A stretch of DNA of 6,348 bases from CAWBRT01 sp050015355 (GTDB lineage: Bacteria > Acidobacteriota > Terriglobia > Terriglobales > Acidobacteriaceae). Location: assembly GCA_050015355.1 (NCBI GenBank), contig JBEKBO010000187.1, forward strand, positions 1-6,348, given 5' to 3'. The position numbers and the translations under genes were made by a program. Below the pieces are notes generated by a model. That model did not search any database and was not told the DNA's origin. It saw only the letters and a program-made list of their open reading frames with translations. Positions 1-4,964 of the stretch are shown piece after piece (the stretch's first letter is position 1; each line of letters begins with the position of its first letter).

Positions 1-121
1 GATTGTGCTTCTGCAAAACCTTCGTGATCGCCGCCGTCAACGTCGTCTTGCCATGGTCAATGTGCCCAATCGTCCCAACATTCACGTGCGGCTTGCTGCG
101 GTCAAATTTCTCTTTCGCCAT
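1..121 (-). CDS. tuf: Elongation factor Tu, N-terminal 40 codons (cut by window edge)
   Basis: EF-Tu is the cytoplasmic GTPase that carries aminoacyl-tRNA to the ribosomal A site. Only the first 40 codons are present; the rest lies left of base 1. The visible protein begins MAKEKFDRSKPHVNVGTIGH and continues into the P-loop GHIDHGKT (residues 19-26), then TTLTAAITKVL, which matches the EF-Tu G1 region. Isoleucine at residue 21 replaces the more common valine of GHVDHGKT, a conservative change. The ATG at 121-119 follows a strong ribosome binding site, GAGGAG at 136-131, with a 9-base gap, which fixes the start. It is the last visible gene of the str operon and lies 27 bases after the stop of the small gene at 149-412. 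No promoter or terminator is seen in that gap, so co-transcription is likely. Identification is firm. Confidence 0.97.
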   Translation of the reverse strand, partial: MAKEKFDRSKPHVNVGTIGHIDHGKTTLTAAITKVLQKHN

Positions 122-148
122 TGCTTGAAGCTCCTCGGGGTTGCGCCC

Positions 149-412
149 CTATTGAATTCTCTCCGCACCCTCTGGCTCGTCGAGCTCGAGGTGAGCAGTT
201 GCGAAATAATCCCACTTCAGCAAGAGCAGGGACTTGCCGGAAGTAAATCCGGTTCCGCGCTTGGTCGGCGGTAAAATCCAAGCTCCGAGATCGTCTGCCG
301 AGTAGACAAAAGCTGTAAACCCATCTCTATCGATGATGCCCTTCAAGGCAGTCTTTCCTTCAGGCGACAACCAGAATCTAACGACTTTGTTCGTCAGAAG
401 TATCGGCGTCAT
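149..412 (-). CDS. Small conserved-looking hypothetical protein (87 aa) between fusA and tuf
   Basis: I do not recognise this family. The 87-residue protein starts MTPILLTNKVVRFWLSPEGK and ends ELDEPEGAERIQ. It has no signal peptide, no membrane segment and no cysteine. The pattern looks like a small mixed alpha/beta cytoplasmic domain: strands with aromatics (VVRFWL, FTAFVY, LGAWIL) and a hydrophobic run SLLLLKWDYFATAHLEL near residues 61-77. The ATG at 412-410 overlaps the TGA of the preceding gene in an ATGA arrangement, and GGGAG at 427-423 lies 10 bases upstream, so translational coupling is likely. The stop is TAG. By hand count GC is about 52%, lower than in sampled fusA blocks (55-66%), and it uses AGA and TTA codons, which hints at a later arrival or weaker codon selection. 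Function cannot be assigned. Its position implies co-expression with EF-G and EF-Tu. Confidence 0.8.
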   Translation of the reverse strand: MTPILLTNKVVRFWLSPEGKTALKGIIDRDGFTAFVYSADDLGAWILPPTKRGTGFTSGKSLLLLKWDYFATAHLELDEPEGAERIQ

Positions 413-864
413 GGGCGGCTGCTCCCGGCGGAACTGCCGATGCCTGTTAGGACACGTTGCTTTAGGCCTTCCAACATCTCGATCACACCGGAGTCGATAA
501 CGTCATCAGCTACTTCGAGCGGTATAGAGATGCTCTTTATTCCCTGAGGCGTCTCAATCCGCAGCACCCAACGGAGTTTAACGCCTTCGAGAACTACCGC
601 GAGCAGCTTGTATCCAGCCCCGAGTCCTTCCAGAATGCGAACAATCGTATTGCCGAGTTTCTCGCCGCGTTCCTTCTGCGCCCGTTCCCCATAAAGAAAT
701 GCGAGCACGCCACGTGCATACTCTTCTTCAGTGATCTGAAACCGTCGCGCAACTTCTTTTTGTTCATCGGTCAGTTTCCGTAATTCGGTCTCGGGAGCTT
801 CTAACGCTCGCTTCCACTCTTCCGCGGAACTCGAACTGCCCGAGATGTAGACCTTGAATGACAT
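409..864 (-). CDS. Hypothetical protein (151 aa) directly after fusA
   Basis: I do not recognise this family. The protein is 151 residues. The N-terminus (MSFKVYISGSSSSAEEW) is followed by a charged helical part at about residues 17-75, including LTDEQKEVARRFQITEEEYA and FLYGERAQKERGEKLGN. Next comes a strand-rich part at about 83-118 (YKLLAVVLEGVKLRWVLRIE, then GIKSISIPLEVADD), and a final helix with a Ser/Gly-rich tail. There is no signal peptide or membrane segment, so it is probably cytoplasmic. The helix LTDEQKEVARRFQITEEEY resembles a short helix-turn-helix-like pair, but that is too weak to call DNA binding. The ATG at 864-862 lies 8 bases after the fusA TAG. The ribosome binding site is poor, suggesting coupling to fusA translation. 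The stop TGA overlaps the next start. The long open frame, packing and coding style support a real gene. Confidence 0.82.
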   Translation of the reverse strand: MSFKVYISGSSSSAEEWKRALEAPETELRKLTDEQKEVARRFQITEEEYARGVLAFLYGERAQKERGEKLGNTIVRILEGLGAGYKLLAVVLEGVKLRWVLRIETPQGIKSISIPLEVADDVIDSGVIEMLEGLKQRVLTGIGSSAGSSRP

Positions 865-872
865 AACGTCCG

Positions 873-2972
873 CTATCTCGCCGTTGCCCTGCCCTGCACT
901 TTGGCCACGATCTCTTCGGCGACCGCGCGCGGCGCCTCTTCGTAGCGCGAGAAGTGCATGGAAAACGTTGCGCGGCCCTGCGTGTTCGAGCGCATCTGGG
1001 TGGCATAGCCGAACATTTCGGCCAGCGGCACCATCGACTTGACCACCTCGGACCCGGCACGATGCTCGATGCCCTCGATGCGGCCGCGGCGGCTGTTCAG
1101 ATCGCCGATGATGGTGCCCATATACTCCATGGGCACGACAACTTCGACCGACATCACCGGCTCCAGCAGAACCGGGCTCGCCTTGCGGGCAGCCTCTTTG
1201 AAACCCATCGAGGCGGCAATCTTGAACGCCAGTTCGTTCGAGTCGACTTCGTGGTAGCTGCCGTCATAGAGCGTCGCCTTGATGTCAACCATCGGATAGC
1301 CAGCCAGAACGCCGCCCTCCATCGCTTCCCTGATTCCCGACTCGACCGGCTTGATGTACTCCTTCGGGACCGAGCCGCCGACGATATCGTTTTCGAATTC
1401 GAAGCCCTTGCCGGGCCCGCTCGGTTCGATACGAAGCTTGACGTGACCGTATTGCCCGCTGCCGCCGGTCTGCCGGATGTACTTGCCCTCGGCTTCGGCC
1501 TTCTTGCGGATGGTCTCGCGATAGGCGACCTGCGGTTTGCCGACGTTGGCTTCGACGTTGAACTCGCGCATCATGCGGTCGATGATGATCTCCAGGTGGA
1601 GCTCGCCCATGCCGCTGATGATCGTCTGGCCGCTGTCCTGATCGGTCGCGACCCGGAAGGTCGGATCTTCCTGCGCCAGCTTGCTGAGCGCAATCGACAT
1701 CTTTTCCTGGTCGCTCTTGGTCTTGGGCTCAACGGCAACCGCGATCACCGGGTCCGGGAACTCGATCGACTCCAGCACGATCGGGTGCTTTTCGTCGGAG
1801 ATGGTGTCACCGGTAGTCACGTTCTTCAGACCGACGCAGGCGCAGATGTCTCCGGCGAGAACTTCCGTAATCTCCTCGCGCTTATTGGCGTGCATGCGCA
1901 GCAGGCGCCCGATACGCTCACTCCGCTGCTTGCGCGGGTTATAAACGCTGTCGCCGCTCTTCAGTCCCCCCGAATAGGCGCGGATGAATGCCAACTGGCC
2001 GACGAAGGGATCGGTCATGATTTTGAAAACCAGCCCTGCAAAGGGCTCTTGGTCGTCCGGCTTGCGAATCTCTTCCGCGCCGGTTTCCGGGTTCTTGCCC
2101 GTGACCGGAGGAATGTCAAGCGGCGAAGGCAGGAAATCGACAACCGCATCCAGCAGCGGCTGCACGCCCTTGTTCTTGAACGCCGTGCCGCAAATAACCG
2201 GGAAAAGCTTCAGGGCGATGACGCTTTTGCGAAGCGAAGCCTTCAACTCTTCCTCGCCGATCTCTTCGCCCTCGATATACTTCGCCATCAGGTCTTCGCC
2301 GTCATCGTTTTCCACGACGCTTTCGACCAGGAGCTGATGATAGGCCTGCGCCTTCTTCTTCAACTCCGCCGGAATCTCCTCGATCGAATACTCCGCGCCG
2401 AGGGTTTCGTCGTGCCAGAAGATGGCCTTCATGGCAAACAGATCGATGCAGCCCTTGAACTTGTCTTCGTGCCCAATCGGATACTGGATCGCCACCGGGC
2501 GGGCGTTGAGGCGCTTGCGGATGGTATCAATGGCGTGCTCAAAGTCGGCGCCCATCTTATCCATCTTGTTGATGAAGCAAATGCGGGGTACGCCATACTT
2601 ATCGGCCTGACGCCAGACGGTTTCCGACTGCGGCTCGACCCCGTGCACGGCGTCGAATACCGCGACTGCTCCATCGAGCACACGCAACGAGCGCTCTACC
2701 TCGGCAGTGAAATCCACGTGTCCCGGCGTATCGATGATGTTGATGAGGACGTCGCGCCAGGAACAGGTTGTGGCGGCGGAAGTGATCGTGATGCCGCGCT
2801 CCTGCTCCTGCGCCATCCAATCCATGGTCGCCGTGCCCTCATGCACTTCGCCAATACGGTGTGTGCGGCCCGTATAGAAGAGGACGCGCTCGGTAGTTGT
2901 AGTCTTACCGGCATCGATGTGCGCCATGATGCCGATATTCCTGCAACGCTCTAATGGAACCTGTCTTGCCAA
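873..2972 (-). CDS. fusA: Elongation factor G
   Basis: EF-G is the cytoplasmic GTPase that drives mRNA-tRNA translocation and, with RRF, ribosome recycling. The 699-residue length is normal. All G motifs are visible: G1 AHIDAGKT (17-24), G2 RGITIT (59-64), G3 DTPGH (81-85), G4 NKMD (135-138) and a G5-like CGTAFKNKG. Domain IV carries GGSGQYGHV and the tip loop DGSYHEVDSNELAF, with the histidine that reaches the decoding site. The C-terminal domain V has MEYMGTIIGDLNSRRGRI. The start is TTG at 2972-2970. An in-frame TAG sits three codons upstream, and the protein begins exactly at the family's M-A-R-x-V-P-L-x-x-C-R-N-I-G, so no other start fits. Stop is TAG. It follows rpsG by 124 bases and precedes the 151-aa gene by 8 bases. 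Serine in GGSGQYG, where many bacteria have GGRGQYG, is the only variation I noted. Confidence 0.98.
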   Translation of the reverse strand: MARQVPLERCRNIGIMAHIDAGKTTTTERVLFYTGRTHRIGEVHEGTATMDWMAQEQERGITITSAATTCSWRDVLINIIDTPGHVDFTAEVERSLRVLDGAVAVFDAVHGVEPQSETVWRQADKYGVPRICFINKMDKMGADFEHAIDTIRKRLNARPVAIQYPIGHEDKFKGCIDLFAMKAIFWHDETLGAEYSIEEIPAELKKKAQAYHQLLVESVVENDDGEDLMAKYIEGEEIGEEELKASLRKSVIALKLFPVICGTAFKNKGVQPLLDAVVDFLPSPLDIPPVTGKNPETGAEEIRKPDDQEPFAGLVFKIMTDPFVGQLAFIRAYSGGLKSGDSVYNPRKQRSERIGRLLRMHANKREEITEVLAGDICACVGLKNVTTGDTISDEKHPIVLESIEFPDPVIAVAVEPKTKSDQEKMSIALSKLAQEDPTFRVATDQDSGQTIISGMGELHLEIIIDRMMREFNVEANVGKPQVAYRETIRKKAEAEGKYIRQTGGSGQYGHVKLRIEPSGPGKGFEFENDIVGGSVPKEYIKPVESGIREAMEGGVLAGYPMVDIKATLYDGSYHEVDSNELAFKIAASMGFKEAARKASPVLLEPVMSVEVVVPMEYMGTIIGDLNSRRGRIEGIEHRAGSEVVKSMVPLAEMFGYATQMRSNTQGRATFSMHFSRYEEAPRAVAEEIVAKVQGRATAR

Positions 2973-2976
2973 AACT

Positions 2977-2981
2977 TCCTT
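2977..2981 (-). promoter_or_regulatory. Ribosome binding site deciding the TTG start of fusA
   Basis: The minus strand reads AAGGA, then AGTT, then the TTG start. The 4-base gap is short. A second AAGGA at 2990-2986 is 13 bases from the TTG, so either may pair. The close site with the in-frame stop just upstream supports TTG as the real start. Confidence 0.6.
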
Positions 2982-3034
2982 CTAATCCTTACTTGTCATC
3001 GCACGGGGCATAAGCCCGCGCTGATTTTCGTGGC

Positions 3035-3056
3035 GTTCCGCAAATCCCGGCGGAAC
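3035..3056 (-). repeat. Inverted repeat (hairpin) in the rpsG-fusA spacer
   Basis: Perfect 7-base arms GTTCCGC (3035-3041) and GCGGAAC (3050-3056) enclose an 8-base loop. It lies in the 124-base gap after rpsG. The transcribed strand has no U-run right after the stem (it continues CGCCACGAAAATC), so it does not look like an intrinsic terminator. It may help mRNA stability or processing, or be incidental. Confidence 0.5.
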
Positions 3057-3096
3057 AACCACTGTTCGTTGCCCACGCTATGGCACGCTATCGGCA

Positions 3097-3567
3097 CTAC
3101 CAACGGTAGTGAGCGAAGGCCTTGTTGGCCTCGGCCATGCGGTGTACGTCTTCCTTCTTCTTAATGGCTGCGCCTTTGCCGTTGGCGGCATCCAGCAGTT
3201 CATTGGTCAGCTTGTCGACCATGCCCTTTTCCGCGCGCCCGCGCGCATACGTCAGCAGCCAGCGGATTGCCAGCGAGGTGCGGCGGTCGGGATTGACCTC
3301 GACGGGCACCTGGTAGTTCGCGCCACCGACGCGGCGGGTCTTGACTTCCAGCAGCGGCTTAACGTTCTCAACCGCCTTCTTGAACAACTTCAGGGCTTCG
3401 TCGCCGCCCTTCTGCTGGAGATTTTCCAGGGACTTGTAAAAGATTCCCTGCGCGGTACTCTTCTTGCCGCCCCACATCATGGAGTTGACGAATTTATTGG
3501 CCAGCGTGGAGTTGTAAACCGGGTCTGGCATCGGTTCACGCTTCGGAACATGTCCTTTTCTAGGCAT
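3097..3567 (-). CDS. rpsG: 30S ribosomal protein S7
   Basis: S7 is a primary 16S rRNA binding protein that nucleates assembly of the 30S head and lies near the E site. The 156-residue length is the bacterial norm. It begins MPRKGHVPKREPMPDPVYNS, followed by the family's LANKFVNSMMWGGKKSTAQ. It also has EVKTRRVGGANYQVPVEV, a strongly conserved rRNA-binding segment, then RRTSLAIRWLL, and it ends EANKAFAHYRW. The ATG at 3567-3565 is preceded by GAGAG (3580-3576) with an 8-base gap; stop is TAG. The gene is second in the operon, 224 bases after rpsL and 124 bases before fusA. In Escherichia coli S7 represses the operon by binding the rpsL-rpsG junction. Here the spacer also holds hairpins close to the rpsG start, but a matching S7 site is not shown. 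Confidence 0.98.
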   Translation of the reverse strand: MPRKGHVPKREPMPDPVYNSTLANKFVNSMMWGGKKSTAQGIFYKSLENLQQKGGDEALKLFKKAVENVKPLLEVKTRRVGGANYQVPVEVNPDRRTSLAIRWLLTYARGRAEKGMVDKLTNELLDAANGKGAAIKKKEDVHRMAEANKAFAHYRW

Positions 3568-3592
3568 CCTGAAAACTCTCTTTCGCTGCTTC

Positions 3593-3610
3593 GCCGGCGA
3601 TAACGCCGAC
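3593..3610 (-). repeat. Hairpin just upstream of the rpsG ribosome binding site
   Basis: In the transcript the strand reads GTCGGCG, TTAT, CGCCGGC: a 7-pair stem with one U-G wobble and a four-base loop. It ends 12 bases before the GAGAG ribosome binding site of rpsG. This is where E. coli keeps its S7 autoregulatory site, so a regulatory role is possible but not demonstrated. Confidence 0.5.
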
Positions 3611-3656
3611 TACTGAACGTCTAACACACATCCCTTGCTGCGCTCGGGACAACGAC

Positions 3657-3676
3657 TCGCGGCTCAGACGCCGCGA
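3657..3676. repeat. Inverted repeat in the rpsL-rpsG spacer
   Basis: Perfect arms TCGCGGC (3657-3663) and GCCGCGA (3670-3676) enclose the 6-base loop TCAGAC. It is GC-rich and stable. No T-run follows on the transcribed strand, so a terminator is unlikely. It is one of a cluster of palindromes in this spacer. Confidence 0.5.
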
Positions 3677-3683
3677 AAACCAG

Positions 3684-3710
3684 ATCCTTCGCCGTCGTGC
3701 GGCTCAGGAT
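3684..3710. repeat. REP-like palindromic element (ATCCT...AGGAT)
   Basis: Outer arms ATCCT and AGGAT (3684-3688, 3706-3710) and inner arms GCCG and CGGC (3691-3694, 3700-3703) are separated by a 2x2 mismatch and close on a 5-base loop. On the minus strand it reads TCATCCTGAGC, then GCGAAGGATCT. I associate that text with short dispersed intergenic repeats in many environmental bacterial genomes. That recollection needs a genome-wide count to confirm. Confidence 0.5.
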
Positions 3711-3731
3711 GACCGCAGCGGGCTCGATGCA

Positions 3732-3763
3732 CCCCATCAAGCCTGAATTCGGGCTTGCTGGGG
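3732..3763. repeat. 32-base near-perfect inverted repeat in the rpsL-rpsG spacer
   Basis: Arms CCCCA, CAAGCC and GAA pair with TTC, GGCTTG and TGGGG around the centre GAATTC, with only two mismatched positions (T/C and T/G). It is the longest palindrome in the window. It lies about 30 bases after the rpsL stop on the transcribed strand and is not followed by a U-run. It could be a mobile palindrome of the REP type, a protein binding site, or an mRNA processing hairpin. Confidence 0.6.
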
Positions 3764-3791
3764 ACCCCGCTCGAACGCCCGCTAAACGCGG

Positions 3792-4163
3792 TCACTTGGG
3801 ACGCTTCGCCCCATACTTGGACCGCCCCTGCTTGCGATTGGCCACGCCAACCGAGTCGAGCGTGCCGCGAATGACGTGATAGCGAACACCCGGCAGATCT
3901 TTCACGCGGCCGCCGCGGATCAGCACAATCGAGTGCTCCTGAAGATTGTGACCGACGCCGGGAATATAGGTGGTGACCTCGATCCCGTTGGTCAAACGAA
4001 CACGAGCAACTTTGCGCAGAGCCGAGTTCGGTTTCTTGGGCGTCTGGGTGTACACGCGAGTGCACACGCCGCGCTTCTGCGGGCAGGCCTGGAGAGCAGG
4101 GCTCGCCGTCTTGTATCGCGGCGCCGTGCGACCCTTGCGGACCAATTGATTAAACGTAGGCAC
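3792..4163 (-). CDS. rpsL: 30S ribosomal protein S12
   Basis: S12 sits at the decoding centre of the 30S subunit, where it affects accuracy and the streptomycin response. The 123 residues match the family length. Family blocks are all present: PTFNQLVRKGR at the N-terminus, CPQKRGVCTRVYTQTPKKPN, SALRKVARVRLTNG, GHNLQEHS and GGRVKDLPGVRYH, with the end RSKYGAKRPK. Lys43 and Lys88, the usual sites of streptomycin-resistance changes, are the wild-type residues; Asp89, the methylthiolated residue in E. coli, is also kept. The start is GTG at 4163-4161, because the family's M-P-T begins here and AAGGAG (4177-4172) lies 8 bases upstream. The frame stays open further upstream to 4256, but that extension shows no S12 similarity. 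It is the first gene of the operon behind a long leader and two promoters. Confidence 0.97.
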   Translation of the reverse strand: MPTFNQLVRKGRTAPRYKTASPALQACPQKRGVCTRVYTQTPKKPNSALRKVARVRLTNGIEVTTYIPGVGHNLQEHSIVLIRGGRVKDLPGVRYHVIRGTLDSVGVANRKQGRSKYGAKRPK

Positions 4164-4171
4164 TCTTGCAG

Positions 4172-4177
4172 CTCCTT
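4172..4177 (-). promoter_or_regulatory. Ribosome binding site deciding the GTG start of rpsL
   Basis: AAGGAG on the minus strand lies 8 bases before the GTG. It is the strongest Shine-Dalgarno match in the operon and settles the start at 4163 rather than at an upstream codon of the longer open frame. Confidence 0.85.
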
Positions 4178-4183
4178 GTATCC

Positions 4184-4199
4184 GGCGCGCATGCGCGCC
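4184..4199. repeat. Perfect 16-base palindrome beside the rpsL ribosome binding site
   Basis: GGCGCGCATGCGCGCC is identical to its reverse complement. It ends 6 bases from the AAGGAG of rpsL. In RNA it could form a 6-pair stem with a CATG loop. It could be a control element for S12 translation or a DNA operator. GC-rich palindromes can also arise by chance. Confidence 0.6.
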
Positions 4200-4289
4200 A
4201 TCAGAAAGCGCGCGTCGCCCGGCCAGTGCACACCATACTCGCGTACTCTGGCTCATCTTGCGGGCGCGTTTCTGCGTCCGGGTCCCTGG

Positions 4290-4309
4290 CAGACGCCGTT
4301 TTGCGTCTG
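4290..4309 (-). repeat. Leader hairpin
   Basis: Perfect 7-base arms CAGACGC (4290-4296) and GCGTCTG (4303-4309) flank a 6-base loop. On the transcript strand the loop is AAAACG. No U-run follows. Confidence 0.5.
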
Positions 4310-4326
4310 TTGAGGTTCACAACCAT

Positions 4327-4354
4327 CCGGGCTGACCGGCTCTTGAGCCCGGTC
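4327..4354 (-). repeat. Leader element with two mutually exclusive stems
   Basis: Arms CCGGGCT (4327-4333) and AGCCCGG (4346-4352) can pair. So can GACCGG (4334-4339) and CCGGTC (4349-4354). The two stems share bases 4349-4352, so only one can form at a time, the layout expected of a conformational switch or attenuator. Low sequence complexity (CCGG words) could also explain the overlap. Confidence 0.45.
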
Positions 4355-4358
4355 ATAC

Positions 4359-4376
4359 TTCTCCGCAGCGCGGAGA
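4359..4376 (-). repeat. Leader hairpin with 8-pair stem
   Basis: Perfect arms TTCTCCGC (4359-4366, extended by the two T's) and GCGGAGAA (4370 onward) surround a 3-base loop (4367-4369). On the transcript strand it is followed by GTATGACC, so it is not an intrinsic terminator. On the plus strand it is followed by TTTGGAGTTT, but no plus-strand gene ends here. Confidence 0.5.
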
Positions 4377-4496
4377 ATTTGGAGTTTCCTTAAGATTTAC
4401 GAGCTAGCGACGGTGGCACCTAGACCAATCCCCACCGCAAACTACCGCGGCATCCCAGGGGGCCGATACTCCGTTTCGCAGCTTTGACCTGCATAC

Positions 4497-4517
4497 CCCT
4501 TCGCATAGGGCGAAAGG
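4497..4517 (-). repeat. Leader hairpin nearest the promoters
   Basis: On the transcript strand CCTTTCGC pairs with GCGAAGGG across a 5-base loop, giving 8 pairs with one U-G wobble. It is the first stable hairpin the polymerase would meet in the leader. Confidence 0.45.
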
Positions 4518-4642
4518 TAGCGCAGATCGTTTCAGCGAGGGAGCCCTTTTCTACCGACGCGGCAAGCGCGCCATGGGCCATGACTTCTACAGCTCAACCA
4601 GAACCGCTACAGGCAAGCCAATCGTACTCGCAGAACCAATCC

Positions 4643-4671
4643 ACTATAGCAACTCACGACAAAGCCGTCAA
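4643..4671 (-). promoter_or_regulatory. Promoter P2 of the str operon (sigma70 type, extended -10)
   Basis: On the minus strand TTGACG (4671-4666), a 17-base spacer and TATAGT (4648-4643) give five of six matches in each box. TGC directly before TATAGT adds an extended -10. Transcription would start near 4637-4635. It points at rpsL and is the closer and stronger of the two promoters. Confidence 0.8.
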
Positions 4672-4701
4672 CCGTGCCTGCTCCCGAAGCACGGATAAAG
4701 A

Positions 4702-4730
4702 ATTCTACCATCACCTGGGGCGCGTCTCAA
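4702..4730 (-). promoter_or_regulatory. Promoter P1 of the str operon (sigma70 type, extended -10)
   Basis: On the minus strand TTGAGA (4730-4725), a 17-base spacer and TAGAAT (4707-4702) are each a five of six match. TGG just before TAGAAT makes an extended -10. It lies 59 bases upstream of P2 in the same direction. Tandem promoters are common for ribosomal operons. Confidence 0.7.
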
Positions 4731-4884
4731 AAGTCGTGCTGGCGCAATGACCACGCGGCGGCGGGTTTTCCATCCCCCCGTGGATAGCGCCTTGACATTC
4801 GAGCGCGCCCTCGCATCGCAGCGCGGCTTGCATTCGGTTGCGGGAGCGGCGAGTTCAACCTGGACAGAAACAAGTTCCTTCGGC

Positions 4885-4914
4885 TTGCGGAACACCTTCG
4901 CCAGACACTACACT
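4885..4914 (+). promoter_or_regulatory. Weak promoter candidate for the lipoprotein gene
   Basis: TTGCGG (4885-4890), an 18-base spacer and TACACT (4909-4914) form a poor sigma70 match (three and four of six). It would give a 5' leader of roughly 45 bases before the ATG at 4965. An unseen or alternative sigma factor promoter is equally possible. Confidence 0.25.
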
Positions 4915-4936
4915 GGCTCATCCAGTGGAAAACGAA

Positions 4937-4955
4937 CCGCACGTAGCCCGTGCGG
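4937..4955 (+). repeat. Hairpin abutting the lipoprotein ribosome binding site
   Basis: Perfect arms CCGCACG (4937-4943) and CGTGCGG (4949-4955) enclose the loop TAGCC. The stem ends exactly where the GGAGG of the lipoprotein ribosome binding site begins (4956-4960), so folding could affect initiation. Confidence 0.5.
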
Positions 4956-4964
4956 GGAGGATGC

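Larger units (their letters stand above)
4164..4637 (-). other. Long structured 5' leader of the str operon
   Basis: From the nearer promoter to the rpsL start is about 470 bases with no convincing gene. In transcription order it holds hairpins at 4517-4497, 4376-4359, 4354-4327 (two competing pairings) and 4309-4290, then a 16-base palindrome at 4199-4184 just before the ribosome binding site. None is followed by a clear U-run. A 53-codon open frame (4581-4420) lies in the leader but lacks a ribosome binding site. The length and folding suggest post-transcriptional control; no known riboswitch or ribosomal-protein site was recognised. Confidence 0.5.
4731..4964. other. Gene-free region upstream of the str promoters and the lipoprotein gene
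   Basis: This divergent intergenic part shows no convincing gene on either strand. Open frames here lack a recognisable product or ribosome binding site. It holds a weak plus-strand promoter candidate (4885-4914) and a hairpin just before the lipoprotein start (4937-4955). A perfect TTGACA at 4792-4797 has no matching -10. Confidence 0.55.

Noticed and set aside
409..864. Toxin-antitoxin or DNA-binding role for the small gene pair
   Set aside because: The ATGA overlap alone does not support it. No toxin fold, antitoxin or clear helix-turn-helix motif could be identified.
954..2954. Plus-strand open frame of 666 codons antisense to fusA
   Set aside because: It mirrors the EF-G gene, has no family motifs or ribosome binding site, and is the usual shadow of a GC-rich, highly biased gene.
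3664..4065. 133-codon minus-strand open frame overlapping rpsL and the spacer
   Set aside because: It reads rpsL in a wrong frame and continues through the palindromes of the spacer.
4164..4256. N-terminal extension of rpsL to an ATG at 4256
   Set aside because: The added residues do not resemble S12, and the GTG at 4163 has a strong ribosome binding site and the family N-terminus.
4359..4380. Plus-strand intrinsic terminator at the TTCTCCGC hairpin
   Set aside because: Only a short, interrupted T-run follows, and no plus-strand gene lies upstream in the window.
4420..4581. 53-codon open frame in the str leader (minus)
   Set aside because: No ribosome binding site, an in-frame stop a few codons upstream, and no recognisable composition. 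It stays only a weak leader-peptide candidate.
4484..4750. 88-codon plus-strand open frame across the promoter region
   Set aside because: It covers both minus-strand promoters, lacks a ribosome binding site and has no recognisable protein.
4792..4797. Perfect TTGACA as a -35 for the lipoprotein gene
   Set aside because: At 16, 17 or 18 bases downstream the sequences (CATCGC, ATCGCA, TCGCAG) are poor -10 boxes.
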